From the NCBI RefSeq assembly GCF_026240905.1, contig NZ_JAPEVI010000002.1, positions 1 through 64,000 on the forward strand: a stretch of DNA of 64,000 bases. The letters are read 5' to 3'. The notes beneath the pieces were generated by a model. That model had not been told where the DNA came from and did not search any database. It was given only the letters and a program-made list of their open reading frames with translations. This document shows, in pieces, positions 9,123-17,764 of the stretch. A program made the position numbers and the translations under genes. Within the stretch, counting starts at the first letter, position 1. Each line of letters starts with the position of its first letter. The DNA comes from Roseibium salinum. GTDB taxonomy: Bacteria; Pseudomonadota; Alphaproteobacteria; Rhizobiales; Stappiaceae.

Positions 9123-10610
9123 TCAGCCACTCAAGACCACGAAGAGTGCCAGCGAGGCGGCCATGGCGAGACCGATCGCGGCGAACTGGAGCGATCGCCG
9201 GCGGTCCTGGCGCGAGGCCATGCCGCCGCCATAATCGAAACGCTCATAGACGACATTTTCCATCGGCAGGCCGAGATCGAGGAGCAGATCGGAGACCGAC
9301 GTCACCATCGGACCCGGCCCGCACATGAGAGCGACCGTCTCCTTGGGGTCGAGATCCGTCAGCAGCGCCGCCAGCCGGTCGCGATCGAGCCGTCCGACAA
9401 GACCGTGCCAGCCGTCCGCATCCTGTTCGCTCAACATCATGGTCTGCAGGTCAAGCACGGCTTTCGCAGCCTCGATTTCCCGCAGGCAGGCGAAATTTTC
9501 CGCCTGACCGGCGGCATAAGCCAGCCGGACGGGACGGGAGTCGCGCCGTGCCACCATATCGCGCAACAGCCCCATGATCGGGGCGATGCCGACGCCGCCT
9601 GCCAGCAGCAGGACGTTGCGGGCCCTGTGCGAGCCGAGAACGAAGTCGCCATAGGGCCCGTCGATCCCGATTGCCGTACCGGGAGGCAGTTCGCCGATCC
9701 TGCCGGTGAAATCGCCCGCTTCCTTGACGATCAGGCTGAGGCCGGGACGCAGCGGGCTGTCGGCGATGGAAAAGGGATGATCGAACAGCGGAAAGCGGCG
9801 GTTGCCCGTACACATCCAGACGAATTGCCCGGCCTCGTAGGTCCAGGCCGGATTTCCGGACGCGGGCTGAATGTCGAGTTCCCACATGCGGTCCGCCAGC
9901 TTCGTCACCGAGGCGAGCCGCCACGGCCTCTTGTGCAGCAGCAACCAGCGCCAGCCGTAGAGCACCGCGATGACCGTGACGACCGCCAGACCCGCAATCC
10001 ACCAGAATCCGTTGACGGGTCCCGCCGCGCTGAACCGGCCGGCCGTGACCGCATGGTGGAGGCCAGCCCCGACGGCGACCGCCGCGAGCACCAGGTGACT
10101 GCCACGCCAGAATTCGTATCGCCAGGGCAGCCGGTCGCGCAGAGCGGCCGTCAGCACCAGCGGGATGAGCGCGGCCAGAGCCACGACGCCGCTTCGGTAA
10201 TGTGGGACGGTCAGATAGGCGAGCAACCGCTCCAAGCCGAGAGACGGGTCATCGAGCCAGGTTGGCACGACATAGAGCAAGGGGTGCAGCACGAGCGCCA
10301 GCAGCACCCAGCGGGCCGCCACCTTGTGGAACGCCATGATCTTGTCGATGCCGAGGTGCCCCGAGATGATCTGGAACCGGCCCGAAGTGACGAACTGCAC
10401 TGCCATTGCCGCCAGCCCTGCCAAGCCGAGCACCGCGCCGGCTTTTTCCCAAACGCCGAGCGGGGCCGTCATCCGCTCCAGCGTCAGGGCCACCGGTATC
10501 AGGCAGAAAACCAGATAGGCGAGCGCAAGGACATGCCCGGGCAGACGCACCGGGGTGCTGCCGGTCCTTCTTTCCTGTTTTCGCCGCGTGTCGGTAACGT
10601 TCTCGCCCAT
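9123..10610 (-). CDS. Ferric-reductase-like membrane flavoprotein
   Basis: A 495-residue protein with a six-helix ferric-reductase-like transmembrane domain (residues about 25-220) followed by a ferredoxin-NADP reductase module. Candidate haem-ligand histidines occur in FHKVAARW, LVLHPLLY, WRGSHLVL and GLHHAV. FAD binding is suggested by FDHPFSIAD and NAD(P)H binding by LLAGGVGIAPIMGLLRD and MCGPGPM. One more hydrophobic helix ends the protein, which is unusual for the family. It should move electrons from NAD(P)H through FAD and haem across the inner membrane. The gene is divergent from a five-haem cytochrome c, a plausible acceptor. Confidence 0.82.
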   Translation of the reverse strand: MGENVTDTRRKQERRTGSTPVRLPGHVLALAYLVFCLIPVALTLERMTAPLGVWEKAGAVLGLAGLAAMAVQFVTSGRFQIISGHLGIDKIMAFHKVAARWVLLALVLHPLLYVVPTWLDDPSLGLERLLAYLTVPHYRSGVVALAALIPLVLTAALRDRLPWRYEFWRGSHLVLAAVAVGAGLHHAVTAGRFSAAGPVNGFWWIAGLAVVTVIAVLYGWRWLLLHKRPWRLASVTKLADRMWELDIQPASGNPAWTYEAGQFVWMCTGNRRFPLFDHPFSIADSPLRPGLSLIVKEAGDFTGRIGELPPGTAIGIDGPYGDFVLGSHRARNVLLLAGGVGIAPIMGLLRDMVARRDSRPVRLAYAAGQAENFACLREIEAAKAVLDLQTMMLSEQDADGWHGLVGRLDRDRLAALLTDLDPKETVALMCGPGPMVTSVSDLLLDLGLPMENVVYERFDYGGGMASRQDRRRSLQFAAIGLAMAASLALFVVLSG

Positions 10611-10740
10611 CCGCTTCCTCGACCTCTTGTCCAGATGCGATATATCCTGTGGTTGTGCATTCTACATTGATCAGCGTCATGGCCCGAACATCCTGGCGCG
10701 GGCAAAGTTCGGGTGGCACCGGCACGGGAGAGGCACAGCC

Positions 10741-11832
10741 ATGCGACTGGACAGCATCAAGGTCACCATTTTTGCGGTCATGTTGGGTGCCGTGACACTC
10801 ACCAGCACTGTTCGAGCCCAGGAGGCCGACCCTCTGGCCGACCTGGTCGAGGCCTGGATGGCCTCGCCGCACGGCGATTATCACTCCCGCTCCTTCACCT
10901 ACTGGAACAAGGACGGCGAGGTGCCGGTCGAATGTGCGGCCTGCCATTCACAGCCGGGCTTCATTGATTTTCTCGGCGCTGACGGAAGCGCGCCGGACAA
11001 GGTCGATCGCCCCGCCGCCATCAACGCGCCCATCGGCTGTGCCTCCTGCCATAATGCGGCGGCCCATGCGCTGGAGAGTGTCCGCTTCCCCTCCGGTGTC
11101 AGCGTTGACGGTCTGGACGGGTCTGCCGTGTGCACCGTGTGTCATCAGGGCCGCCAATCGGGCGACGCCGTGGTGGCGGCGACACGGTCGCTCGGCGAGG
11201 ATGCGGTCTCCGCCGACCTGAGCTTCCTCAACATTCACTATGGCGTCGCGGCTGCCGTGATGCACGGCTCCCAGGTGCGCGGCGGCTATCAGTATCCGAA
11301 CCGCGACTATGCCGGACGCTTCCAGCACGTGCCGAGTGCAAACAGCTGCGTCAGCTGTCACGAGCCGCACACGACCCGGGTCGAAACGGATGGTTGCATG
11401 ACCTGTCACAGAGGCGTTGAGACCATCCGTGATATCCGCACCCGCCATGCGGATTTCGATGGTGATGGCGACACGGCGGAAGGAATCCATTCCGAAATCG
11501 CGGGGCTGCACGCGCGGCTTTACAAGGCCATCCAGGCCTACGCGGCCGAGGTCGCCGGCACGCCGATCGGCTATGCATCCGGCAGCTTCCCCTACTTCTT
11601 CGTCGATACCGATGCCGACGGGCAAATCAGCCCGGAAGAGGCGGTATTCCCCAATCGATACCAGAACTGGACGCCGAGACTGCTGAAGGCGGCCTACAAT
11701 TATCAGGTCGCGGCCAAGGACCCGGGTGGCTTCGTGCACAACCCGGCCTATCTCCTGCAGCTGCTCCATGACAGTCTGGAGAACCTGTCGGAACGGGTCG
11801 ATGTCGACATGTCGGCCCTGAAGCGGCCCTGA
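10741..11832 (+). CDS. Periplasmic pentahaem cytochrome c
   Basis: A 363-residue exported protein with a signal peptide ending at VRAQ (residues 1-24). Five CxxCH haem-binding motifs are present: CAACH, CASCH, CTVCH, CVSCH and CMTCH, all in the first 60 percent of the chain. The second half carries two EF-hand-like, calcium-type loops (DFDGDGDTAEG and DTDADGQISPEEA). The combination of several haems with calcium loops is uncommon. ATG 10741 has GGGAGAGG upstream. The gene is divergent from the ferric-reductase-like flavoprotein across a 130-base shared promoter region, which suggests one electron-transfer route. I do not recognise the exact subfamily. Confidence 0.85.
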   Translation: MRLDSIKVTIFAVMLGAVTLTSTVRAQEADPLADLVEAWMASPHGDYHSRSFTYWNKDGEVPVECAACHSQPGFIDFLGADGSAPDKVDRPAAINAPIGCASCHNAAAHALESVRFPSGVSVDGLDGSAVCTVCHQGRQSGDAVVAATRSLGEDAVSADLSFLNIHYGVAAAVMHGSQVRGGYQYPNRDYAGRFQHVPSANSCVSCHEPHTTRVETDGCMTCHRGVETIRDIRTRHADFDGDGDTAEGIHSEIAGLHARLYKAIQAYAAEVAGTPIGYASGSFPYFFVDTDADGQISPEEAVFPNRYQNWTPRLLKAAYNYQVAAKDPGGFVHNPAYLLQLLHDSLENLSERVDVDMSALKRP

Positions 11833-11862
11833 CGTCTCGCCCAGCCGGTAGCGAAGGGGCGG

Positions 11863-12837
11863 TCAGCCCTTCCAGACCTCGGGATTGATCATGTTGATCG
11901 GCTCGCCGGCCGCGAACGCCACGACCTGGTCGAAAATATCGGAGAACTGCAGTTCGAACTCGTCCTCGGTCACGAAGCCTATATGGGGCGTCGCGACGAC
12001 GTTCGGATGGTGCACCAGCGGGTCGGCGGGGTCGGTAACCGGCTCCTTGTCGAAGACGTCGATCGCCGCATATCCCGGCCGGCCGGCGTTGAGGGCTCCG
12101 AGCAGTGCCCCCTCCTCGATCAGGCCGGCACGGGACGTGTTGACGAGCGTCGCGCCGGGCTTCATGACGGCCAGATCCCCCGCCGTCACGATGCCGCGTG
12201 TCGCCGGAACCAGGCGCAGGTGAAGGCTCACCACGTCACTTTCGGAGAAAAACGCCGTGCGGCTCGGAGCGACCGTCTCCCCGTCCCGTATCGCCCGTTC
12301 GCGGGAGCCTTCCGATGCCCAGTAGACGACAGTCATGCCGAAGGCCTTCGCATATCCGGCCACCGTCCGGCCGATGCGGCCATAGCCATAGATCCCGAGC
12401 GTCCGGCCGCGCAGGGTCTTGCCGACGCCCATCTGCCAGTTCCCGGCCCGGAGCGACGCCATCTGTGCGGGGATCTGCCGAGCGCTGGCCAGGATGAGCG
12501 CGAATGTATGCTCCGCCGCCGCATAGGACGGCGTGTCTGACTGCATGTTGGAACACAGCAGAATGCCGTTGCGCGTGCACGCTTCGACATCGACATGAGG
12601 ATAGCCGCTGCGCTGACTGATCAGCTTCAGGTTCGGCAACCTGTCGAGAAGCTCGGCCGTTACCTTCGTGCGTTCCCGGAAGAGGACCACCACGTCGAAG
12701 TTATTCAGCCGGCCGGCGAGCGCCTCCGTGTCCTGAACGTGGTCGTTGAAGACCGTCACGTCATGCCCGGCCAGCTTTGCAAAGCACGGCAAGGTTCTCA
12801 GCGTGTCGAAATAGTCGTCCAGTATCGCAATCTTCAC
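11863..12837 (-). CDS. D-2-hydroxyacid dehydrogenase (phosphoglycerate dehydrogenase-like)
   Basis: A 324-residue NAD(P)-dependent dehydrogenase. The Rossmann motif [12 protein letters not shown] is at about residues 148-159. The catalytic triad is complete: Arg in NTSRAGLI, Glu in DVFDKEPV and His in TPHIGF. Such enzymes interconvert 2-keto acids and D-2-hydroxy acids. The N-terminal substrate domain ([23 protein letters not shown]) matches a subgroup often annotated only as D-2-hydroxyacid dehydrogenase family. It stands alone, convergent with the cytochrome gene, so the substrate cannot be inferred. Confidence 0.88.
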   Translation of the reverse strand: MKIAILDDYFDTLRTLPCFAKLAGHDVTVFNDHVQDTEALAGRLNNFDVVVLFRERTKVTAELLDRLPNLKLISQRSGYPHVDVEACTRNGILLCSNMQSDTPSYAAAEHTFALILASARQIPAQMASLRAGNWQMGVGKTLRGRTLGIYGYGRIGRTVAGYAKAFGMTVVYWASEGSRERAIRDGETVAPSRTAFFSESDVVSLHLRLVPATRGIVTAGDLAVMKPGATLVNTSRAGLIEEGALLGALNAGRPGYAAIDVFDKEPVTDPADPLVHHPNVVATPHIGFVTEDEFELQFSDIFDQVVAFAAGEPINMINPEVWKG

Positions 12838-13020
12838 CCCAGTCTCCTGAGTTTACTGCAGTTTCGCTGCCGGCCCCCGCGTTGGACGAACGTGCATGCC
12901 GGAAGAACTCTCATACAGGAAAATCACCGCACCGAACCATCACGTTCTTGAATCGCAGGGCGGGGTTTCGATTCAAACCAATCATTGGACCGCGGTGATG
13001 CGAAACCGCACAATAACTCC

Positions 13021-13263
13021 ATGGAAAATCGGGATGAAATCATTCTTCTGACGCGTGTCGACCGGGCCCGCAACATGGCCCGGTTCTATCGGCTCGCCAT
13101 CGAACCGACGCTGTTTGGCGGCTTGGTCCTGCACCGGACCTGGGGCCGCCTCGGCACCTGGGGGCAATCGCGCCTGGTCTATTGTGCGGACCTCGACACG
13201 GCCCATGAACACCGGGCGCGTCTGACTGCGCAAAAGCTCAGGAAGGGGTATTGCCCCCAGTAG
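13021..13263 (+). CDS. Small WGR-domain protein
   Basis: An 80-residue protein that is almost entirely one WGR domain. The core HRTWGRLGTWGQSR is visible at about residues 39-52, with a preceding beta-strand FYRLAIEPTLFGG and a following helix. WGR domains occur in nucleic-acid enzymes, including PARP proteins and a rhizobial family of stand-alone small proteins. The stand-alone form is thought to bind nucleic acid, but its role is not established. I chose ATG 13021 over a TTG at 12985, although neither has a clear ribosome site. Confidence 0.8.
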   Translation: MENRDEIILLTRVDRARNMARFYRLAIEPTLFGGLVLHRTWGRLGTWGQSRLVYCADLDTAHEHRARLTAQKLRKGYCPQ

Positions 13264-13302
13264 CAAGTCCCTGTTCGCGCGCAGTCCGTTTCTCTTGTCG
13301 GT

Positions 13303-14202
13303 TCAGAGCAAACCGTTTGCGCCCAGGAATGCCTGCAGTCTCGCCTGCTGGTTCTCGGTGAGTGGCCAGGCCGAGGGCGGACGCGTGGGGCCGCAATCCT
13401 GCCCGAGCGCCTGAAGCGCCGCCTTGACGCCGGTGACGTTCGTTCCGTTCAGCTCCTCGGCGCGGATGTCCTCGAAGGCCTTCATGCCGGCGATCAGTGC
13501 GCGTGCCTCGGCAAAATCCCCTGCTTCGAGAGCTGCATGGATGGCCATGGAGCGTTCCGGCCAGACATTGATCAGCCCGGATGTGAAACCCCTGGCGCCC
13601 ACGGCATAGAAGGCAGGCGCCCAGACCTCGGCGAGGCCGCCGACCCAGGTGATGGAAGGACTGCAGGCGGCGATGGCCTCGGCAAGCTTTTGCGGGTTCG
13701 GCGTCGCCCATTTCACGCCCTTGACGGCCGGCAATGCACAAAGCGCCTCGATTGCGGCCGTGCCGATCGCGTCGTTGCGCAGGTAGAGGACGAGCGGCAG
13801 TCCGCCCGAAGCGTCGCTGATCGCTTTCAGATAGTCGACGATGCCGCGCGGCGCGACGAAGGGATCGGGCGGCTGATGGATCATCAGGCCGGCAGCACCC
13901 GCTTCCGCCGAAGCACTGGCCAGCCGGCAGGCGTCGCGGACACCGCGTCCGATACCGGCCAGAACGGGCGCGCGGCCGTCCACAAGCGCGACTACCTCGC
14001 GCACCATGGTACAGGCTTCATCGGTGGTGAGTGCGTAGAACTCACCAGTATTGCCATTGACGACGGGCATATGGACACCAGCCTTCAGCACGCGGTCGAT
14101 GACCGGCAACAGGCGCTCCGGCGCCACCTCCCCGTCCGCATCGTAGGGAGTGACCAGAATGCCGGAAATGCCGGTAAGGGCGGTTTCGATGCTCGGGGCC
14201 AT
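13303..14202 (-). CDS. Dihydrodipicolinate synthase-family lyase or dehydratase
   Basis: A 299-residue (beta/alpha)8 class I aldolase-type enzyme. The Schiff-base lysine is probably Lys164 in KGVKWATP, with the partner Tyr140 in LYLRND and the GNTGEF loop at residues 50-55. True DapA is unlikely because the gene is paired with a sugar-acid dehydratase. More likely this is a deoxy-keto sugar-acid dehydratase or aldolase acting on the product of that enzyme. It is the second gene of a leftward operon, 21 bases after the dehydratase stop, and probably falls under the LacI-type operators upstream of that gene. Confidence 0.82.
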   Translation of the reverse strand: MAPSIETALTGISGILVTPYDADGEVAPERLLPVIDRVLKAGVHMPVVNGNTGEFYALTTDEACTMVREVVALVDGRAPVLAGIGRGVRDACRLASASAEAGAAGLMIHQPPDPFVAPRGIVDYLKAISDASGGLPLVLYLRNDAIGTAAIEALCALPAVKGVKWATPNPQKLAEAIAACSPSITWVGGLAEVWAPAFYAVGARGFTSGLINVWPERSMAIHAALEAGDFAEARALIAGMKAFEDIRAEELNGTNVTGVKAALQALGQDCGPTRPPSAWPLTENQQARLQAFLGANGLL

Positions 14203-14223
14203 GCCGGGATCCTTCTGAATTGA

Positions 14224-15963
14224 CTAATAGATATCGGGTTCGCCTGCCGGCTCGCCGAAGCCGGTGGTGAGGTAGTCGAAGTCGCAGCCGTCGTTGGCCT
14301 GGCCGACATGGCGCTGGAACATGTAGCCGAAGCCGCGCGCAAAACGCGGTTCCGGGCGGACCCAGGCGGCGCGCCGCGCGGCCAGTTCCGCGTCGTCGAC
14401 CAGCATGTCGAGCCGGCGCTTCGGCACGTCGAGACGAACGATATCGCCCGTCCTGAGCAATGCAAGCGGTCCGCCGATGAAGGATTCCGGCGCAACGTGG
14501 AGAATGCAGGCCCCGTAGGATGTGCCCGACATGCGCGCATCGGAAATCCGCAGCATGTCGCGATGGCCCTGCTTCAACAGCGCCTTGGGGATCGGCAGCA
14601 TGCCCCATTCGGGAAAGCCCGGGCCGCCCTGCGGTCCGGCATTGCGCAGCACCAGCACGTGATCTGGCGTCACCTGGAGATTCTCGTCGTCGATCGCCGC
14701 CTTCATCTCGGGATAGCTGTCGAAGACCAGCGCCGGGCCTTCATGGACATGAAACCGCGGATCGCAGGCCGCCGGCTTGATCACCGCGCCGTCCGGACAC
14801 AGATTGCCGCGCAGCACCGCCAGCGAGCCTTCGTGATAGACGGGATTGGAGAGCGGGCGGATGACGTCGTCGTTATAGACTTCGGCTCCCTCCAGCGTCT
14901 CCCCGAGCGTCTTGCCCGAGCAGGTCACCGCCGTGCGGTCCAGCTTGTCGCCAAGCCGGCTCATCAAGGCACGCAAGCCGCCGGCATAGTAGAAGTCTTC
15001 CATCAGATATTCGTCGCCCGACGGGCGGATATTGGCGATGACCGGCGTCGTGCGTCCCGCCGCATCCAGGTCGTCCAGCGTAAGGTTCACGCCGGCGCGC
15101 CGGGCCATTGCCAGGATATGCACGACGGCATTGGTCGAGCAGCCGGTCGCCATTGCGACCACCACCGCGTTCGCCACCGAGGCCGGCGTCACGATCTGAT
15201 CCGGGCCCAGGTCCTCCCAGACCATGTCGACGATGCGGCGGCCGCAGTCCGCGCTCATCCGCTTGTGGTTCGCGTCCGGTGCGGGAATAGATGACGCTCC
15301 GGGCAGGCACAGGCCCAGGGCCTCGGCTATGGCCGTCATGGTGGAGGCCGTGCCCATGGTCATGCAGTGACCGTAGGAGCGGGCGATGCCGCCCTCCACG
15401 CCGAGCCATTCCTCGTCGCTGATCAGGCCCGCGCGCCGCTCGTCCCAGTACTTCCAGGCATCGGAGCCGGAGCCCAGAATGCGCCCGGCATAATTGCCGC
15501 GCAGCATGGGGCCGGCCGGCAGGTAGATGAAGGGAACCCCGGCGCTGATGGCGCCCATGGTCAGGCCCGGCGTGGACTTGTCGCAGCCGCCCATCAGCAC
15601 CACCCCGTCGAAAGGATGCGAGCGGATCGTCTCCTCCGTCTCCATGGCCATCATGTTGCGGTAGAGCATGGAGGTCGGCTTGGTGAAGCTTTCATCGACG
15701 GAGATCGTCGGAATTTCGATGCCCAGCCCGCCCGCCTGCAACACACCGCGCTTTACGTCCTCGACGCGGTCCCGGAAATGGAGATGACAGGGGTTCATGT
15801 CCGACCACGTGTTGAGAATGCCGATGACCGGCTTGCCCGCCCAGTCCTCCGGCGCATAGCCCATCTGCATCATGCGGGAGCGATGCCCGAAGCTGCGCAG
15901 GTCGTCCGGCGCGAACCAGCGCGCGCTTCGCAGCGAGTCCGGGTTTTTTCTCGCTCCAGCCAT
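14224..15963 (-). CDS. IlvD/Edd-family sugar-acid dehydratase
   Basis: A 579-residue iron-sulfur dehydratase. Cluster-ligand cysteines are at positions 59 (SDMNPCH), 127 (MGGCDKSTPG) and 200 (YGHCMTMGTAS), a spacing typical of the [2Fe-2S] pentonate dehydratases such as rhizobial L-arabinonate dehydratase. The C-terminal MSGTSYGACILH segment carries the catalytic serine region. It should dehydrate an aldonic acid to a 2-keto-3-deoxy acid, which the neighbouring DHDPS-family enzyme would use next. ATG 15963 has the ribosome site AGGGAG, and an in-frame extension to 16119 lacks one. The divergent TTT transporter probably supplies the acid. Confidence 0.85.
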   Translation of the reverse strand: MAGARKNPDSLRSARWFAPDDLRSFGHRSRMMQMGYAPEDWAGKPVIGILNTWSDMNPCHLHFRDRVEDVKRGVLQAGGLGIEIPTISVDESFTKPTSMLYRNMMAMETEETIRSHPFDGVVLMGGCDKSTPGLTMGAISAGVPFIYLPAGPMLRGNYAGRILGSGSDAWKYWDERRAGLISDEEWLGVEGGIARSYGHCMTMGTASTMTAIAEALGLCLPGASSIPAPDANHKRMSADCGRRIVDMVWEDLGPDQIVTPASVANAVVVAMATGCSTNAVVHILAMARRAGVNLTLDDLDAAGRTTPVIANIRPSGDEYLMEDFYYAGGLRALMSRLGDKLDRTAVTCSGKTLGETLEGAEVYNDDVIRPLSNPVYHEGSLAVLRGNLCPDGAVIKPAACDPRFHVHEGPALVFDSYPEMKAAIDDENLQVTPDHVLVLRNAGPQGGPGFPEWGMLPIPKALLKQGHRDMLRISDARMSGTSYGACILHVAPESFIGGPLALLRTGDIVRLDVPKRRLDMLVDDAELAARRAAWVRPEPRFARGFGYMFQRHVGQANDGCDFDYLTTGFGEPAGEPDIY

Positions 15964-15998
15964 GGCTTTCTCCCTCTGCACGTCTTTATGTTCATTTG

Positions 15999-16012
15999 TG
16001 TATGCGCATTCA
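15999..16012. promoter_or_regulatory. LacI-type operator, copy 1
   Basis: A near-perfect palindrome TGTATGCGCATTCA with central CG, the usual shape of LacI-family sites. It lies just upstream of the dehydratase gene and overlaps the likely -10 region of a leftward promoter. That promoter has TTGACA at 16026-16021 and CATACA at 16004-15999 (16-base spacer). The identical 14-mer recurs 110 bases away at 16109. Confidence 0.7.
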
Positions 16013-16108
16013 TAACTTACTGTCAATCCGGTTCCTTGCAAGAGTGAATTCTGACATCTCAGCGTGTTTCTTGGGTTGACACGACCCTCTGTCGTCATGC
16101 AAGCATAA

Positions 16109-16122
16109 TGTATGCGCATTCA
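16109..16122. promoter_or_regulatory. LacI-type operator, copy 2
   Basis: The same 14-mer TGTATGCGCATTCA as at 15999, placed upstream of the TctC-like gene on the rightward side of the divergent promoter region. Two exact copies flanking both promoters suggest joint control, possibly by looping. The regulator is most likely the LacI-family protein encoded at 19320. Confidence 0.7.
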
Positions 16123-16197
16123 TTTTGTTGCTGAAAGGCACGAATGCCGCACGGGGGCGAGGACGTGCGCCCTGAAAAAGCCGAACGGGAGGAACAC

Positions 16198-17243
16198 ATG
16201 AAACTTACTCGCAGAACGCTGGTTTGCGCTGCCGGCGCATCACTCTTGCTGGCACAGGCCGTTACCGCCGAGGCCCAGGAGCTTCCACGCAACGTGCGCC
16301 TGGTCATCGGGTCGACGTCGACCGGCGGCGACACCTATCAGAACTCGGCGATCGTGGCCGAGGCGCTGTCGAACAAGCTGGGCATCAATGTCAAGGTGGA
16401 CGCCGTGGGCGCAACCGAGGCCTTCAAGGCGCTCGGTCGCGACAGCCGCGGAACGACGCTGATGATCTTCCACGACCAGTCCTATCTCGGCAACCTTTAT
16501 GGCGTGCGCGGTTATCAGGACATCTTCGCCGAGTACAAGCTCGGCCCCACCGTCGCCATCAACCCGGGCAACGCCTATCTCGTGCCGAAGGATTCCCCTA
16601 CCAGTCCATGGACGACATTCTCACGGCCGCCGCCAATGGCGAGCGCGTACGCGTGGCGATCCAGCCCGGTGGGGTTTCCGAAATAGGCTTCTCCGCCATG
16701 AAGAATGCCGCCCGTGTCCGCTCTCCCGGATCGCAGGAGAACATCGTACCGGTCAATACCGGCAGCCAGTCCGACAAGAACCAGGCGCTCTTCGACGACC
16801 TTGCCGACGTGATCAACGGATCGATCCAGGCCAATGAGCAGTTCACGCAGCTTCCCGAGGACGATCAGAAGGCGATGCGCTTCGTCTGGATCACCGCGCG
16901 GCCGGTCACGCTCGAGCAGGCTCCCCCCGAAGGCATGGGCGACACGACGCGGGATGAAATGCTGAAATATGCCAGTCCCCAGACGAGCGTGACGCTTGAT
17001 GGCGAGCAGGACTTCACCTTCGATAAGGAGTTCTTCTTCCTTTACAACAAGGAGATGGACCAGGGGATCGTCGAGCAGATCGATACGGCGCTCACCGAGA
17101 TCTATGCTGAAGGAGAGATCCAGAAACGTCAGAAGGCCTCCTTCTTCATCCCGAATTTCCTGCCCTCGGAGGAAGCCCGCGCACATCTGGAGAAAAAGCG
17201 GACGACCTATGAGCAGGTCATCAAGGAAATCTCCACCGAATAA
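16198..17243 (+). pseudogene. TTT transporter solute-binding protein (TctC/Bug family), one-base frameshift
   Basis: The periplasmic receptor of a tripartite tricarboxylate transporter. ATG 16198 has a ribosome site (GGGAGG) and opens a signal peptide ending near AEAQ. The frame is interrupted at the C-run 16595-16598. Before it the protein reads AYLVPKDSP, and the natural continuation YQSMDDILTAAANG is in the next frame. Adding one C gives a continuous 348-residue protein of normal family length. The rest (PGGVSEIGFSAMKNA, then FIPNFLPSEEARAHLEK) shows no decay. I therefore suspect a sequencing error rather than a dead gene. It is the first gene of the tctCBA-lacI group. Confidence 0.82.
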
Positions 17244-17250
17244 ACCGAAT

Positions 17251-17289
17251 AGCGAGGGTCTGGGCGGCAGCCTCGGACCCTCGCTTTTT
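17251..17289 (+). terminator. Intrinsic terminator between TctC-like and TctB-like genes
   Basis: A perfect 10-bp stem (AGCGAGGGTC at 17251-17260, GACCCTCGCT at 17276-17285) is followed by TTTTT. It lies seven bases after the binding-protein stop. Partial read-through would let the receptor be made in excess over the membrane subunits. Confidence 0.85.
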
Positions 17290-17330
17290 CAGGATTTCAG
17301 CCACAGGACGCTGGCGTAAGCGGAACGGCG

Positions 17331-17750
17331 ATGGATAACCTCAACCAAATCACGGTGGATTTCGAGACTTCACACCTGATCTTTCCGACCCTGATTGCCA
17401 TCATCCTGGCGGTCCTGGGCCTGGCGATCGTCATAACCAGGCGGCGTGAGATTGCGGCGGCGCCGGGTTACTGGCGCTCGGTGTTTGCTCGGATGGACAA
17501 GGTCCGGTTCTTCGGGACGATCGCCCTGACGGTGCTCTATTTCTCGCTGATGGTTCCGGTAGGCGATTTCTGGCCCAATACGGGCCTTGGCTTTCTAATC
17601 TGCTCCATTCCCTACCTCTTGCTGACCGGCCTTCTCTTCCTCCACGAGCGGTCGCTGCGCAAAGTGGCGCCGGTCCTGGTGACCGCCCTCGTCGCGCCGG
17701 TGCTCGTGTGGTGGCTGTTCACGGACCTCTTCTTCCTTACCCTGCCTTGA
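17331..17750 (+). CDS. TTT transporter small membrane subunit (TctB family)
   Basis: A 139-residue inner-membrane protein with four hydrophobic helices (about residues 17-35, 60-77, 84-100 and 110-135), the size and topology of TctB. It has no recognisable catalytic motif, as is normal for this poorly conserved subunit. The identification rests mainly on its position between the TctC-like receptor and the TctA-like permease. ATG 17331 follows the terminator hairpin by about 40 bases. Confidence 0.82.
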   Translation: MDNLNQITVDFETSHLIFPTLIAIILAVLGLAIVITRRREIAAAPGYWRSVFARMDKVRFFGTIALTVLYFSLMVPVGDFWPNTGLGFLICSIPYLLLTGLLFLHERSLRKVAPVLVTALVAPVLVWWLFTDLFFLTLP

Positions 17751-17764
17751 GCGGACAAAGCCCC

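Noticed and set aside
16076..16109. Rightward promoter TTGACA ... CATAAT for the TctC-like gene
   Set aside because: The spacer would be 22 bases, too long for a normal sigma-70 promoter.
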